From Stramonita haemastoma (Eukaryota > Mollusca > Gastropoda > Neogastropoda > Muricidae): a stretch of DNA of 64,000 bases. A program made the position numbers and the translations under genes. Location: positions 11,857,416 to 11,921,415 of the forward strand of contig CM060320.1 in the NCBI GenBank assembly GCA_030674155.1, in the 5' to 3' direction. Below, piece by piece: positions 1 to 12,545 of this stretch. The notes below the pieces were generated by a model. That model made no database searches. It saw nothing but the letters and a program-made list of their open reading frames with translations, and was not told the DNA's origin. How positions within the stretch are numbered: position 1 is the first letter of the stretch; each line of letters opens with the position of its first letter.

Positions 1-1296
1 AGCAAGACACAAGTACACAAAGGACAAAAGTAATGATAATGAATTAGACATGGTTATACACTGTTTGGGTTGATGCATCCTGAATGGATTACAAATTAAT
101 TGTGTACTTTCAGGAAGTAGGTCTAGATACAGGTATCTGAAGTGTTAAAAGTGACAGAACAACAACAAAAAGTGTCATGAATGATAGGAGTAGTGAGCCA
201 GTAACGAAATAAGACATCAACGTCATGGATCAGGCTATAGCACCACACACACACACACAAATCCCTAAAACATTAGTAATGCAATCATTCAAAAAAATAA
301 ATCCTCAACGATCTACTAAAGATAACTGCTTTCTACACTAGCCTAGAAGAATTATTCCCCTTTTACACCAACGGAGACGTCAAGAATGCCCAGTGCACAA
401 TTTTTTTCCTATTAATTCTTTTGAGCAACTAAGAAACAAAAAGCATGCATAACAGTATAGGCTAATTCATGTTTTTTCCAGGAAGTATACAGCTATCAGA
501 AGTGATAAAAGAGAGCAACAAAAGTTACATATGATAGAAAAGAGCCAATAACTGGATAAAACCAAGACCAAGTAGGCTTAGGGGCCAACAACTTCACAGC
601 TAGGGCCTACACAGGAAGCTTCAGTGCAGGCTATCCTTACTTCAAATAATTAGGCCTACCTTGGCTATCTCTGCAGCCATATCTGCTGGTGTCAATGCCT
701 GGAGAGAGAGAATGGGAGAGAGAGGGGGGGGAGGGGTGCACATACACTGTCCCCCATCCTCACCCCCAGCCCCACACCCCGCCCTCTGGTACGGCCTAGG
801 CCTGAGAAACAGTGAGGAAATAGCCTAGCCTACTAGGCTAATGTGTTATAAACAATCAAGAAGGAAGGGGGTCAGCCATCCTCCCTGTCTTCCGTTTCAG
901 CCTAACCTTCTCTCTGACTACACACATACACTGTCCCCCCATCCTCACCCCCCTCTGGTAGGCCTAGCAGAAACAGTGAGGCTAGTGTTAGGCCTAGCCT
1001 ATAAACAATCAAGAAGGAACGGGGTCAGCCATCCTCCCTCCTGTCTTCCATTCCAGCCTACAATGATTCGATGTGACTCGCTGTGTAGCCTACTTGGTTC
1101 GTAATTTAGCCTAGCCTACTATGAAGTCCTACAAGTCGATCACTGTAGGCTAGGCCTATCCCTTCATTCTGAAACACTGGATTTTGTCAGCATAACCTGC
1201 ACGGGAAAGCTGCTGTAGTAAAAATTGTACAGATACCAAACAACAAATAAAATATGTTAATACACAAAGTACAAAGACAGAGAGTATGACATATGA

Positions 1297-1298
<2 letters not shown>

Positions 1299-1343
<45 letters not shown>

Positions 1344-1346
1344 CGC
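1299..1346 (+). repeat. GT/GC microsatellite
   Basis: (GT)n followed by GCGCGCGCGC; shortened in copy B near 30150-30182. Another GT array in copy A is at 1966-1999. Confidence 0.9.
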
Positions 1347-1963
1347 CTAATATTGGAAGGAAACACATAAGGTTAGATATGCTGTAGGTCTGTGCTGCAT
1401 GCGTAACTTAAACAATGTTAGAAAACAATAACAGTTAACACAGAAAAAAACTTACCTGACAGTGACTGTGGAAGGAATCTTTAATCTATTGTTGAATTGA
1501 TGATGGTGGGGATCGGCACACACACACACACACACACACAGACACAGAATGGGGAAGAATCCACATAGCAAGGCAGAATATAACAGATAAGCTTGAGGAT
1601 CATGCTTGAGATAAAAACATGGTTTGACAAAGTGTTCTACCCATTCCTGTAATATATCTTAGTCTTTTAATACCTAAACCAAGAAAAGAACTCATTTGCA
1701 CAAGCCTAGTGTGTGTTCGTTTGTTCTTTAGATTTTACGTCTTTTCACTGTTAGTGATATTAGAGGAAGGGAGACACACAGACAGACTGGGAGAAAAGAA
1801 AAGCAGATGCTTGTGTGTGACTAAAAGTTTGTTTTGTCACTTATAATGGGTGTGAATGTGTTTCTGCGTGCGTGCCTGCGTGCGCGCACACGAGCGTGTG
1901 TGTGTTTATGCGTGCGTGCTTACGTGTGTGTGTATGTGTTAACGTCTGTCCATGAAATAATGA

Positions 1964-2003
<40 letters not shown>

Positions 2004-4243
2004 CCTTGAACCGGCGGTATGCCTGTTGCGCATACTTTCGTAATGCTGTCAGTCGCAAGTAAAAAATATATCTGTATTGTAAAATATAGAATATTCATGT
2101 GAATTTATATTTAAAAAAAACAACAGACACCACGAATGAGTGGAGAGAAAGTTAACAAAAAAACCCCTAAAAACCCGCACACAGATAGGCTGACTTGGTC
2201 ACACTGCTCCCACTGTCTCATAGGCCTACACCAATTAGTCGCAGGCGTAGGCCTTGCCCAGACGGTTGGGGCCCCACTGGAGATTATGCAACCAGCTTCC
2301 TCACGTTATATAGTACATAACACACACTGAAAACATCTTAATTTTAAATCTTTATCCATAATTGACGTACTGCACAGCGCACAAAATCAAGGCTTCCTGG
2401 GAAATTGAAACACACACAGCACGATGTATATGAGACATGTATGCAGTGTTAAATTCCTCCGGCCATTTAACAGTGACAAAAGGCGCTCTGGCACTAGGCT
2501 AGGCCTAAGCGAAGGCCCTAGGCCAAAGATCTTTGCCCTAGGCCTATCGTTGACCAAACGTTGAAGGGAAAAGGTGAAGGTCAAAACAATTAGGCCTAAA
2601 AGAAAAGGTGATCGGACCGCAGTAGGCCTCTGCCTAGCCTAGCCTACTAGGCAAGGCTGATGTGGGAGACGAAGAGGCAGACAGAAAACGATGGAAAGAC
2701 ATCAAAGAGTGGACTGGCCTGGAGTGGAACGACTTGCTTTGTAGGCTAGGCCAATTCTAGAGAAAGATAAAAACGGGGGACTGATAAGAGGAAGCTGGTT
2801 GCAAAATTTTCAGTGGTGCCCCAACGGTCTACAAGACTACGGGATAGGCCTAGTAGAACATTGTGACGTAACTGTAAGTGATCATCTTGCGTCATAGTAG
2901 TTACCATTAAAAATTACGTGGCAACATGGAATGTTCAAGCTGACAGAAGTATCCAGATGGAACATGAAGGGAAAATAGTGTGGTCAGAAGAAAAAGCTTA
3001 TGTATTTGAAAATGAAAAAAAGTTAAGAGTTGATATCCATGAAGTACATCAGTTAGTAAGGGTAGACGTTGATAAGTGTTGACATAATTGTACAAGCATT
3101 ACATGGAGCATCTGCATGTATGGTGATGAATGTTTGCAAAAGAAAGAAAAATGTTAATGTTTATTTTGATTATGAATGTCAACAAAAGAAAAAACACTGT
3201 GGAAAAGACTTCTGAAAAACTGCCAAAAGTCTAAAACAGATATAAAACTAAAGAATACAAAGCTTTATATGTTAGTGAGCGATCAGAATGCACACAATCA
3301 AAAAGACAAGAAACGTGACTTTTTCCGGACTGGAAGGTCGCGGGTTCAAATCCCATAAGTCATAGGGATTTTTTGGGCTCCGGCCGGCTCCTACCCAGAG
3401 TGAGTGTGCTGTGAGCTCAGTGGGGAGACTGGGACCACACAGTCGAGCTTCATCCACTTTACTGATGCGAATTTGAGAGTGTTGCTCAAATTACCTGACC
3501 AACACTGCAGATGTGTGTATCTCTCGGGCCCGGTTGACACCGGGATATATTATGATAGTAAGCGTAGAGTACAACCCTGTCAAGTAGTCTCAAAGCGATG
3601 CACTTCCACAGCAGCATCATTACATCATCCTCATCATCATTGATCATCATGCAATAATAAAAATTGCCTCTGACTCGGTGGCCCCCATTGCTCTGGTCTC
3701 ATGGTGACCTCAGATTTGGTGTCCCCATACCCTTCTGTGCCTGTGGTGAATTTGTGTCAAAGCCTTTGGGGTTGGAGGTTCGTGGGGAGGCGGTCGTTGG
3801 AGGGACGTTGTGGTGGTTGCCACCTCAGGTGGGTGACTCACTCAGTCTGGCTCCATGACTGAGCTAATACAGTCGTTAGTAGGGGGCTTAGTAGGTGGTG
3901 TCCTGTATATGTTAGATCGGAACAGGCACCACTGAACACCACCAAACTGACTCAGCAGAAGTGCAGGGCCCCTCTGGCTGGTGGCCCCGTGGCGGCCTAA
4001 TATTGATGGGCTCCCTGTGGAGACCCAACCCCAGGGGTGAGACACAACAAATCTGGGTATGACTGTGGCGGGGAGAATGAGAGGAGTGGTGTGGGAGCAA
4101 CAGGATGGGGACATCACAGAAGACGAGGCAGCAAATCAGAGCTGTTGAACTGAAGTGGTGGTGGTGGGAAGGGTAGGGGAGGGGGCTAATTTGAAAGAGA
4201 TATGCAATGATATCAATTGACAATTTTAACCTTTTTTGTGCAG

Positions 4244-4341
4244 ATCATTTGCTGAGTAGCAACCTGTTTTGCGGAGTGTGCTTGTTGTCCCAACACGGAC
4301 AAATCATCTACACGTTTGGTCAGCTCCACAATTTAACTCAG
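4244..4341 (+). pseudogene. Second copy of profilin exon 2, isolated
   Basis: This 98-nt segment has the same acceptor CAG and donor GTAAAT as 33520-33617. Three substitutions separate the two copies, all at third codon positions (AAC/AAT, TGC/TGT, CAC/CAT), so the encoded peptide is identical. No copies of exons 1, 3 or 4 are found between the adjacent gap and 25.9 kb. It is either the allelic exon misplaced by assembly or part of a duplicate gene cut by the gap; calling it a pseudogene only reflects its isolation. Confidence 0.6.
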
Positions 4342-4347
4342 GTAAAT

Positions 4348-4402
4348 ACACACACTCACACACTCACACACACACACATACACACGCACACACACACACA
4401 CA

Positions 4403-4462
<60 letters not shown>
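4348..4462 (+). repeat. CA array after the exon 2 copy
   Basis: Partner of 33627-33735, uninterrupted by the 199-nt insertion. Confidence 0.9.
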
Positions 4463-4465
<3 letters not shown>

Positions 4466-4545
4466 TATGTAACCCATCTTGGGCATGTCACCAGCCCTTA
4501 GATAGATATTGATTTGGGGTGTGTTGTCTTTACTGGCACTAATTT

Positions 4546-4645
4546 NNNNNNNNNNNNNNNNNNNNNNNNNNNNNNNNNNNNNNNNNNNNNNNNNNNNNNN
4601 NNNNNNNNNNNNNNNNNNNNNNNNNNNNNNNNNNNNNNNNNNNNN
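4546..4645. other. 100-N assembly gap
   Basis: Exactly 100 N, a conventional placeholder for a gap of unknown size. It ends duplicated copy A. Confidence 1.
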
Positions 4646-6420
4646 TAGCCATTGGCTACCCTGTCCTCTGTACTGAATATTTTTTTTTGGTTTTTGGGTT
4701 ACAGAAAACCCCCATAGTCCCAGTAAGCTATCCGATTAAGGGACTGTTGTGACTAACTGCAAGTCATCCCACTTTAGCCCCGTGGGCCACCATAAAAATA
4801 AACCCCCAAATTTTTGGGGCAGGGTTTTTTGATTCTAAAGAAAGGCAATGCAAATGCAAGCATTGTCATATTATCATGAGGCTTACATTTTTGTGCTTCA
4901 AGACAATATCCTCTGTACTTAAAGACAGCCAAATTGACACCACCCCCCACCACCACCCCCCCCCACCTCCCACCACCACCTACCCTTTTCATAATCTCGA
5001 GGAAACTACGATGGTTTGGCCCTTTTTGAGGGATAAGGGGCCCAGTATTGGGTAAGAAATAATGAACATAAAGAGTTGGAAAAACAAAGGGGATCAGATA
5101 AAAAAGATTGAGTTGCTTAGAGGAAGAAAAATTTTTGAGACAGCCGGGTGTCCAACCCAGAAAAATCGAGATTCGAGATTGGAGAAAGAAGAAAGATCCG
5201 TCTGGGCAGTGTGTACAGGGAAATTGCCCCAGACCCCCCCCTTTTTTGCTACACAGAAAGATCAGAGGTATAGAAGTTTTAATGTTCGGGACAGTTTATT
5301 CTTGCATCTCTTTTATTTCAGTTTGCAGCTTTTCCAATTTTTCGCAAGTATCCCAAAGAAAAAAATTTTTCTAGTGTTTCAACACTCGTCTCTGATTGGT
5401 CAAATACCCCACCACCACCAAATTATAGAGAATTCCCCGGGCCCCCGGGGTGAGATGGGTGCGTGAATAAAATCAATTGCAGTTGAATTGTGAATAAAAA
5501 TTTTAACGCTGGGTTTTTCTTTTCTGTCACCTAACCAACAAGGTCCCGGGAAAGCTCTGCAAATATTGTTCTATACTATGGTTAGGAATATTTTTTATTC
5601 TTTGCATTTTAAAATTTTACATGCCGATGCCCTTTTAAGTCAAAGCGTTATTTCGCAAAGGCCACGCCAGTTCCAAAAAGCAGGCCCCCCATCTTTAATC
5701 CACAGTCATTAAAATTTAGGGTAGTCAAGATAAATAAACCCTTTTTTATTAAAGGTTAACTTTCGAGAAGTATTGTGTTAAAAAAATTGCTATTCCCAAA
5801 CCCCAGCTCGGCTAGCTATGTCATTTTTTAAAAAAATAATAAACTCGGCCCCCTTTTTAGCATTTTAAACGAACTGGGCTAGTTCAGATCCAAATTTTAA
5901 AAATTGGGGTTTTGTGTTAATTATTTTCGGCTTCCAAACTGTCCTACAGAGTGCTGTAAACAGTGATTTAAAAAAAAATCGAGGATAAAAAAAGTTATTC
6001 TTGGCGAGTTTCCATTTTATGAGAAAGGGTGAGGCCCACGCGATAAAAAATTGTTGCATGTGCAATCGTTTGCACAAGGTATGCCAGAGCTCAACATTCT
6101 TGTTTCGGGGATTCGAAACATGGCGCTAGTGTGCATGTGTTTGTGAAAGTATCCATTCTTACCGACACACAATGGCCTACTCTTGTAAAGAGCAGCAACA
6201 GGCTTTAACGTATGCACAAGCTGTTCTGGGCACACAGGCTTCAATGGTCCTTGAAAGTTTTGGGGTCCCCATTTCAAAGCATTTCAAGGCCTTTAGAAAA
6301 TCGGACATTTGCCACCAGATGCTTGAAAAGTAGGCCCACTTGAAAAAAAAAAATTCTGACTAAAATTGTAGTCTGTAATGTAATCATAGGTCGCCGGACT
6401 AAGGGATGGATGGATGGATG

Positions 6421-6455
<35 letters not shown>

Positions 6456-6480
6456 AATTAAAAAAATAATTTTTAAAAAA
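4646..6480. other. No gene seen; homopolymer-rich stretch of doubtful base quality
   Basis: Apart from the partial SINE at 6085-6250 and a (GGAT)(AGAT) array at 6403-6452, this stretch has unusually many short homopolymers (CCCCC, TTTTT, GGGG, AAAA). It follows directly after a gap and looks like weakly polished sequence. Confidence 0.5.
6085..6250 (-). mobile_element. Partial inverted SINE body
   Basis: Contains GACACACAATGGCCTACTCT and GCACACAGGCTTC in the order of the SINE body reversed. It sits in the poor-quality stretch after the first gap. Confidence 0.55.
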
Positions 6481-6893
6481 ACCTAAAACAAGAGAAAAAG
6501 TTCGTGAATACTATAGGTGAGTTTTCGAGTTGGACCATGAGAGAGGAACAAAAGGTGGGAGTGTTGGCTAAAATTAAGCTAAGAAAGCATAACAGATTCC
6601 ATAAAATAAAAAGGGAAGGACCAGCCTCTCAAAAGGAAAGGGGTGAAGGAGATGGTAGGAAGGGGGAGAGCTGATAAGGATGGGGAGCTTTCAACACTGA
6701 GGCTGGTGTAATGACCTGTTGAACTCTTGCTCCCTTCTCCACCATCCACAACCTCCCCCCCCCTACTCTTTGATCTTGTTATCCTATAGTGTTCGCCAAT
6801 TCTCTGTGTACCAGAGCTAACTCTCCCTGTCCAGCTTTTTTTCTATCCACTGAGTTCTTTCACACTTACACATTTACACAGCTACAGGCACAC

Positions 6894-6951
<58 letters not shown>
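6894..6951 (+). repeat. CT microsatellite
   Basis: (CT)n abutting the truncated SINE at 6951. Confidence 0.95.
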
Positions 6952-6953
<2 letters not shown>

Positions 6954-7157
6954 GGATGAGACTTTAAACCGAGGCCCCGTGTGCGAACGCACGCAGAACA
7001 TCTTGCGCACACGTTAAATCCTGTTCCGCTTTTCGTAAGAGTAGGCCATCGTGTGCCGGTGGGAACAGATGACAATATTTTCAAAAACTGCATACACACG
7101 GGGACCGGATGAAAAAAGCACATGATTGCTTATTCTGTTATCCTCGATATAAAAGAA

Positions 7158-7162
<5 letters not shown>
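6951..7162 (+). mobile_element. 5'-truncated SINE, tail type 1, between two CT arrays
   Basis: It begins at GCGGATGAGACTTTAAACC and ends AAAGAATAAAT. It is almost identical to the body and tail of 52203-52556, so it is a relatively young copy. Its tail passes directly into a CT microsatellite. Confidence 0.8.

Positions 7163-7244
<82 letters not shown>
7162..7244 (+). repeat. CT microsatellite at a SINE tail
   Basis: About 40 CT units starting where the SINE tail ends. Confidence 0.95.
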
Positions 7245-7247
<3 letters not shown>

Positions 7248-8034
7248 GCACGCACGCACACACACACACACACACTCTCAAATACCTTTGAGATACCTTT
7301 GTCGTGCACGCATGTGTGCGCTGTTTGTGTTTAATTAGAATTAAGTGCTAATCAACATTAACCGAAAGCTGTATGTTCACAGGAATGCACCAGGACACTA
7401 TCCTCTGCCTCTCAACAAAAACAAAAAACCAGAGGGACACCCTGGGAATCAGCAGGCAGACCTTGCTTGCTGAAGTTAACCCCACCAAGCCTGGGCTGAC
7501 ACGGAAGCTGTAGACCACAAAAGCAAGTCATGAAAGGAAGACTGTCCCAACAAACAAGGGGATGACTGAAGAGAAAGAGCTTCATATGCCACAGCAAGAT
7601 TCTTGAACAACTCCGGACATCCTTCACCATGACTCCAGAAAGATCTGTTTTTCTACCTTGGCCTGGAATTCAGAGGCTTCTTCTACCAATCAGTACAGCT
7701 TCCCTGGTGTTGGAAAAATACTTCTTTTAATCCCAAAACATTGAGTGGCCCTGAGAAAAATGTCCCACACCCTTGAACACCTTCACACCTACAGCCCAAA
7801 AGGCTTATATAACCTGCTTACATACCTACCCAGGTTTAAGACAGGCCACAACCCCCTAAGTTTCCATATGTACCCAAAATCCCACATTGGTCATACAGAG
7901 CAGTGACCTAGCAAGACTGGCAGCTAAACAACGGAACCTGTATCGGAGCCCTGCTCACTACATGAGACACTCCAAACGAGGATCTGGCCTACCCCTACCT
8001 CAGTGGCCAACTGATTTCTGTTGCTGCAATTCGA

Positions 8035-8735
8035 GGACCTGCAGTGTATTGCTATCATTGGTGAGAGAACTGCCCACTATTGAATGCCAAAACACACACA
8101 CATACACACACAAACCGCTCTACTGATACTTGGAGGACGTACAATTTGCCCACTATCAAATGCAAAAAAAATTACCCCTGTACAGCACCTTGGAGGACTT
8201 GCAGTGTTGCCTCCTGTCAAATGCAAAAGGTAAAGCAAAAAACCACTAAAAAGCAAAAAACTGTACTGCAACTTGGCAGACCCACAGCATCAGCCACCAT
8301 CATAGCAGAGACTGAACTTTCCACCGTCAAATACAAAACAAAAAAAGCTCCACGGCAACTTGTAGGACCTGCAGTATTGCCCACTGTTGAATGAATAAAA
8401 AACCAAACAAGCAACTTGACAGCAGCCTGCAGTAATGCCCACTCTTGAACACAAAAAAAACAAAACAAAAATCTTTACAGCAGCTTTGTGGACTTCCAAC
8501 ATTACCCACTGGTGAAAGCAGTAAATGAACAAAAATAAAAAATCACAGCAACTTTGGAGGACCTCAGCATACTTCCATAATCATTGCAGAGATGGAACTG
8601 TCTACAGTCGAATGCAAAGGCAAACAAAAAAGCTCCAATGCAACTTGTAGGACGTGCTGAATATGGTTCCAACATTGCAGAGACAAAGCTGTTCATCTGA
8701 CGAATGCAAAAAAATGAAGAAAAAAACAAAAACCA
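8035..8735 (+). repeat. About nine diverged 60-90 bp tandem units
   Basis: Each unit resembles GCAACTTGGAGGACCTGCAG, then TTGCCCACTNTTGAATGCAA, then an A-rich spacer. Units start near 8035, 8130, 8187, 8265, 8352, 8410, 8475, 8545 and 8635. Length variation lies mainly in the A-rich spacer. No coding frame is shared across units. Confidence 0.65.
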
Positions 8736-9067
8736 CACCACCAAAAATTCAGACCAAGTTTGCAGCTGTGGGCGTCATTGTCACTGCGGTGGAGCTGTGC
8801 AACTTCAGCCACCAGCTTATGTGAGTATGATAACTCTTGTGCTTTTCAGTCACTGTATGCTTGTAGTTTTGTGTATTGTCCATTCCCACGGGTACAAATG
8901 GCCTACTCTTCCAAAAAGTGAAGCAGGTTTTAATATCTGCAAGATGTTTTGTGTGCATTCACACTTGGGCCCTCGGTTTATTGTCTCATCCAACGAACGT
9001 TTGGGGCCATAGAGTCAAAAGCACTAATATTAATTCCAGGAGATTGTGATCGTAGATTTTTTTTTGT

Positions 9068-9410
9068 TTTATTTGGCATTCCTCAGCAAGAACTCTAGGT
9101 TCATCAATGGTGAGATTCTGTGTATGCAATCATTATCCCACCATTGAAGATAGCCATGTTCTGACTTCAGGGATGTCTAAACACACCATTGTGTATGTGT
9201 TTGGGGTTTTTTCCCTTAGATTTTGTCATCCATTCTGACCAGCATGCAATAGCCAATTTGTATGAAACCGATTTTCACATGTGCGCAATGTTTTGCAAGT
9301 ATTTGCACATGTGACCTCGATTTATGATCACATCCTGGACTTTAGAGGAGTGAAATTAGTACTGATAACTCCAGGGGAAATTTTCCCTTCAACAGGCCAC
9401 TACAAGTGAT
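9068..9410 (-). mobile_element. SINE, tail type 2, inverted, joined to a tandem array
   Basis: Tail TTCCTCAGCAAGAACTCTAG, body with CAGCATGCAATAGCC. At its head side it passes into the 77-bp array at 9360-9665. A related inverted remnant is at 8850-9040. Confidence 0.65.
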
Positions 9411-9665
9411 GAGACGATAAACCAAGTGGAATGTGTATTGATAACCCCAGGAAAAAATTTCCCTCCAACAGGCTAAACGCTACATGTGATGAGACAATAC
9501 AAGTAGAATCTGTACTGATAACTCCAGGGGGAATTTGTCTCCAACAGTCTTAAGTGCTACAAGTGATCAGACAATAAAACAAGTGGATTCAGTACTGATA
9601 AGTCCAGCCCCGTCCTGAGAAAATTTTCCCTCCAGCAGGACAATATGTGATGAGACCAATTGAGG
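9360..9665 (+). repeat. About four 77-bp tandem units derived from a SINE head
   Basis: GTACTGATAACTCCAGGGG-type segments recur at about 9361, 9438, 9514 and 9594, each followed by TTTTCCCTCCAACAGG and TGATGAGACAATA variants. The unit resembles the head-body junction of the neighbouring SINE, so the array probably arose by local amplification of part of it. Confidence 0.65.
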
Positions 9666-9779
9666 TCACATGTGCAATATATTTTTTTCAAGCCTGTAAA
9701 ATAATCTGCTTCAACAATAGCCTTGTCCCTGGCAAAATTCCATAGGAAAAAACCGACCACCTTCATACACACCTACATT

Positions 9780-11110
9780 TACACACTTATACACACAGCA
9801 CCCACAAGTATGGAGGAAAGAAAACTAGAATGGCTGGTACTGCTTTTGTGGCAAAGCATCAGTACTCCTAGAGAGCCTGCTCAGTTCAAATTAATTTTGC
9901 ATGAATGGAGACTTCAGCTGCACTGTGACTTAGTTATGCCTGTATGCACGCACGCGCGCGCGTGCGCGCGCGCACGCACGCACGCACGCACGCACACACA
10001 CACATACACACACACACACATTTAGATAGTGTCATATTATCTCCATGACCCATTTGTGTTAATGTTTGTTTTCAGGTACCTTGCAGCAGTCTCTGTCACT
10101 TTCACCTGCAATGCCATGATGCTAGTATGAGATACATGTCTTAGTGGTGTTGGGCCCATGTTGTTAGAGGGTAGGGAATGGAGGTGATCATGGTTTTGTT
10201 TTGGGGGGAAAACTAGAACATAGACTAAATTTTCCTTTTTGAAATGGACATTCGGTGTTGTCCCAATCTTTGATTTTTGTGAAAACTTTTGTATGTTCCC
10301 TGATCCCACGGAACTGGTAAAACAATTGCGGTGTTTGCATGAGAGTTGGTGTGGAAGACGTGTCACATGTGAAATACACCAGGGGGACAGAAATTATGAA
10401 GAGTGTCTTGCAAGGCCATCAGCCAAGCAACTGCTGCTTTGCACGGCAGGTTCACAGGCGTGACCAGAAAAGGGACAATTGACTTGGAAATTTCTTTACA
10501 ATACTCACAAAAGGCCAAAAAGGATGGCATGTTTCATCGGTCCGTTTCCCTCTGCTCTTATTGAATTTTGCCATTGCGAGCTACTTTGTCAATCGCGTTT
10601 AAAAGATCACTGGGCACCATTTTCCTGATTGCATCCGAGATCCTTGCTTTAAAAAAAAAGAATATAAAATTGTTAGAATAAAATATAATTTTTAAACTTT
10701 TTTTTTTTAAACTGTAGAAGAAAATGGAATTGAAAATTAGATTTTTAAAATTAAAAAAATAGAAATAAGATTGTTAGAATGAAATAGAACTTAAAAATAC
10801 TAAATTAGATTTTAAAACTCCAACAATATGAACTGAAATAGAGATATATTTCTCATTATATTTCATTTTCTTTTGTTGGAAAATAAAGTATAAATAAAAA
10901 AAATAACGTAGGAAATGAAATTAGGTTTTTTTAACCTAAAATAAACCACATAAATAAAATTAGATAAAGGAAATAAATCAGGGGTAAATCTGCAAGAGAT
11001 CAAAGGAAAGCAATCCGGATGATGTCCAGTGTTCTTGGTGTCCAAAAATATCACCACCTAAAGGCTTTGAGACTGGTCACAATTGATTGTGACTCAATCA
11101 CCCCCTCACA
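9780..11110. other. No convincing gene
   Basis: Holds a GC/CA alternating tract (9949-10021), a short acceptor/donor pair around 10076-10124 and a cysteine-bearing open stretch near 10310-10460 that I could not place, then A/T-rich DNA to 11.0 kb. Confidence 0.5.
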
Positions 11111-11175
11111 TTTCTGAAGAATTTCCTTGATTTTTCCTTCCCATCCTTTATTCTGCATGGGTCCTAATCTGGTGA

Positions 11176-11361
11176 GTCATGTGGATCATCTGGGAGCTGT
11201 CTCGAGTGGGCCAAGTCATGTGGATCATCTGGGAGCTGTCTCGAGTGGGCCAAGTCATGTGGATCATCTGGGAGCTGTCTCGAGTGGACCAAGTCATGTG
11301 GATCATCTGGGAGCTGTATCTCAAGTGGGCCAAGCCATGTGGATCATCTGGGAGTCATCTC
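11176..11361 (+). repeat. Five 39-bp tandem units
   Basis: The unit begins GTCATGTGGATCATCTGGGA and continues GCTGTCTCGAGTGGGCCAA. Starts are at 11176, 11215, 11254 and 11293, with a fifth partial unit near 11334. The period of 13 codons creates open frames on both strands with no other coding evidence. Confidence 0.9.
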
Positions 11362-12139
11362 TACAAGACCGGGGCTACTATTATGGTTTCATCAAGTCCT
11401 TGCATGTGTAAGTGCATAACCTGTACAGTTACAATTGAGCTGCTTTATTATACATCATTTATATGGTTTGGGTACCAGCTTTTAGCTTCAAGTCTATCTT
11501 TATAAGAAAAAAGTTCACATTTTCTTAAACTCAGAGACTCGGAAGGTTTTTACTTGTAAAGAGCTTGTGATGTTTGGTTGCTGGAGACATGACAGCTACT
11601 GTATCTGGAATGGAGAGCATCCTGATAGTGTTGACAGAAGTGCCTCTGGTTTACAATTTTTTAACAAGCATTTGATTAGAAGAATTTCACAGTCTATTAT
11701 CTTTAAGTGGAGGGGGGGGGGGGTTCCTCCATGAGAGCTCTGAGGAATTGATTTTTTAGGTCCAGTTTTGTTGTTGACTTTATAAATCATTTGTCCATTG
11801 TTTCCACCTATTCATTTTTTCATTTATTTTGACTGAAGAGATAATTGTATTGCATACATGCCCATTCTTTTCTTCTGTTTATTGTCACTAGTCTTTGTCC
11901 ATTTTGTAGCCATAGGCTTATCCTATTTATTTTTATATTGAGGATAAATATATGCCTATCTATGCCTCTTAAGAGATTCGAACCCACAACTTACCAACCA
12001 GGAGACCAGTGTGTTGCCTATAGTATCACACTTTGGCAGCTGGTGCATTTTGATCTTTCATGATTATAAATCTTTTACTTAGTTCTATTGTTAAATTTGT
12101 TTTTCTCTTCTGTCTAAAACTTGTGATTTCCATCCACAG

Positions 12140-12307
12140 ATAACATAATTATGAGCTGGGACAGTTCCACGTCCAGCGCCATCAGTCACTGTATGGGGGG
12201 CAAGAGAAACTACATAAAGATACCTGTTTCTGCCTGCATGAAGCGGAATGGAGACTACATACTTCTTTGGGGGGGTGGGGGGGTACAATGGACTACTGAT
12301 CTAATTT
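12140..12307 (+). CDS. Possible isolated exon, product not recognised
   Basis: A pyrimidine-rich acceptor (TTTCCATCCACAG) and a consensus donor (GTAAGT at 12308) enclose 168 nt that stay open in phase 1: NIIMSWDSSTSSAISHCMGG, KRNYIKIPVSACMKRNGDYI and on through a G-rich run. Codon use looks plausible, but I recognise no family and find no partner exons nearby. It may be chance. Confidence 0.2.
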
Positions 12308-12447
12308 GTAAGTAGACCTTTTCCCCTTTAGTAGGCTTTCTCTTATTGCTAGTGAAAACAATGTGTAAAGTGCTATGGTAGAAAAACACAATTTTTCTGT
12401 GTTTTACACAGCTTGGGGTTTTTTTGGTTTATACACATGCATACACG

Positions 12448-12470
12448 CACGCACACACACACACACACAC

Positions 12471-12529
<59 letters not shown>

Positions 12530-12545
12530 ACACACACACACACAC
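12448..12545 (+). repeat. CA microsatellite
   Basis: About 98 nt of CA with small interruptions. Confidence 0.9.

Larger units (their letters stand above)
1..4545 (+). repeat. Duplicated block, copy A (truncated by window edge and gap)
   Basis: The sequence from base 1 matches 28874 onward in the same order and orientation: the same opening (AGCAAGACACAAGTACACAA), the same TAGGCCTA-rich part, the same tRNA-like SINE (about 3335-3645) and the same profilin exon 2. Differences are scattered substitutions, microsatellite length changes and a 199-nt insertion in copy B. It stops at a 100-N gap. A second haplotype placed in the scaffold, or a recent segmental duplication, would both explain it. 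Confidence 0.9.

Noticed and set aside
10239..10463. Cysteine-bearing frame ending VKQLRCLHESWCGRRVTCEI and following residues
   Set aside because: Composition looks protein-like, but no acceptor, partner exon or family could be identified. The short acceptor/donor pair at 10076-10124 is not enough to call a gene.
11127..11505. Open frames of 94-108 codons over the 39-bp repeat
   Set aside because: The repeat period is 13 codons, so open frames on both strands are expected by chance.
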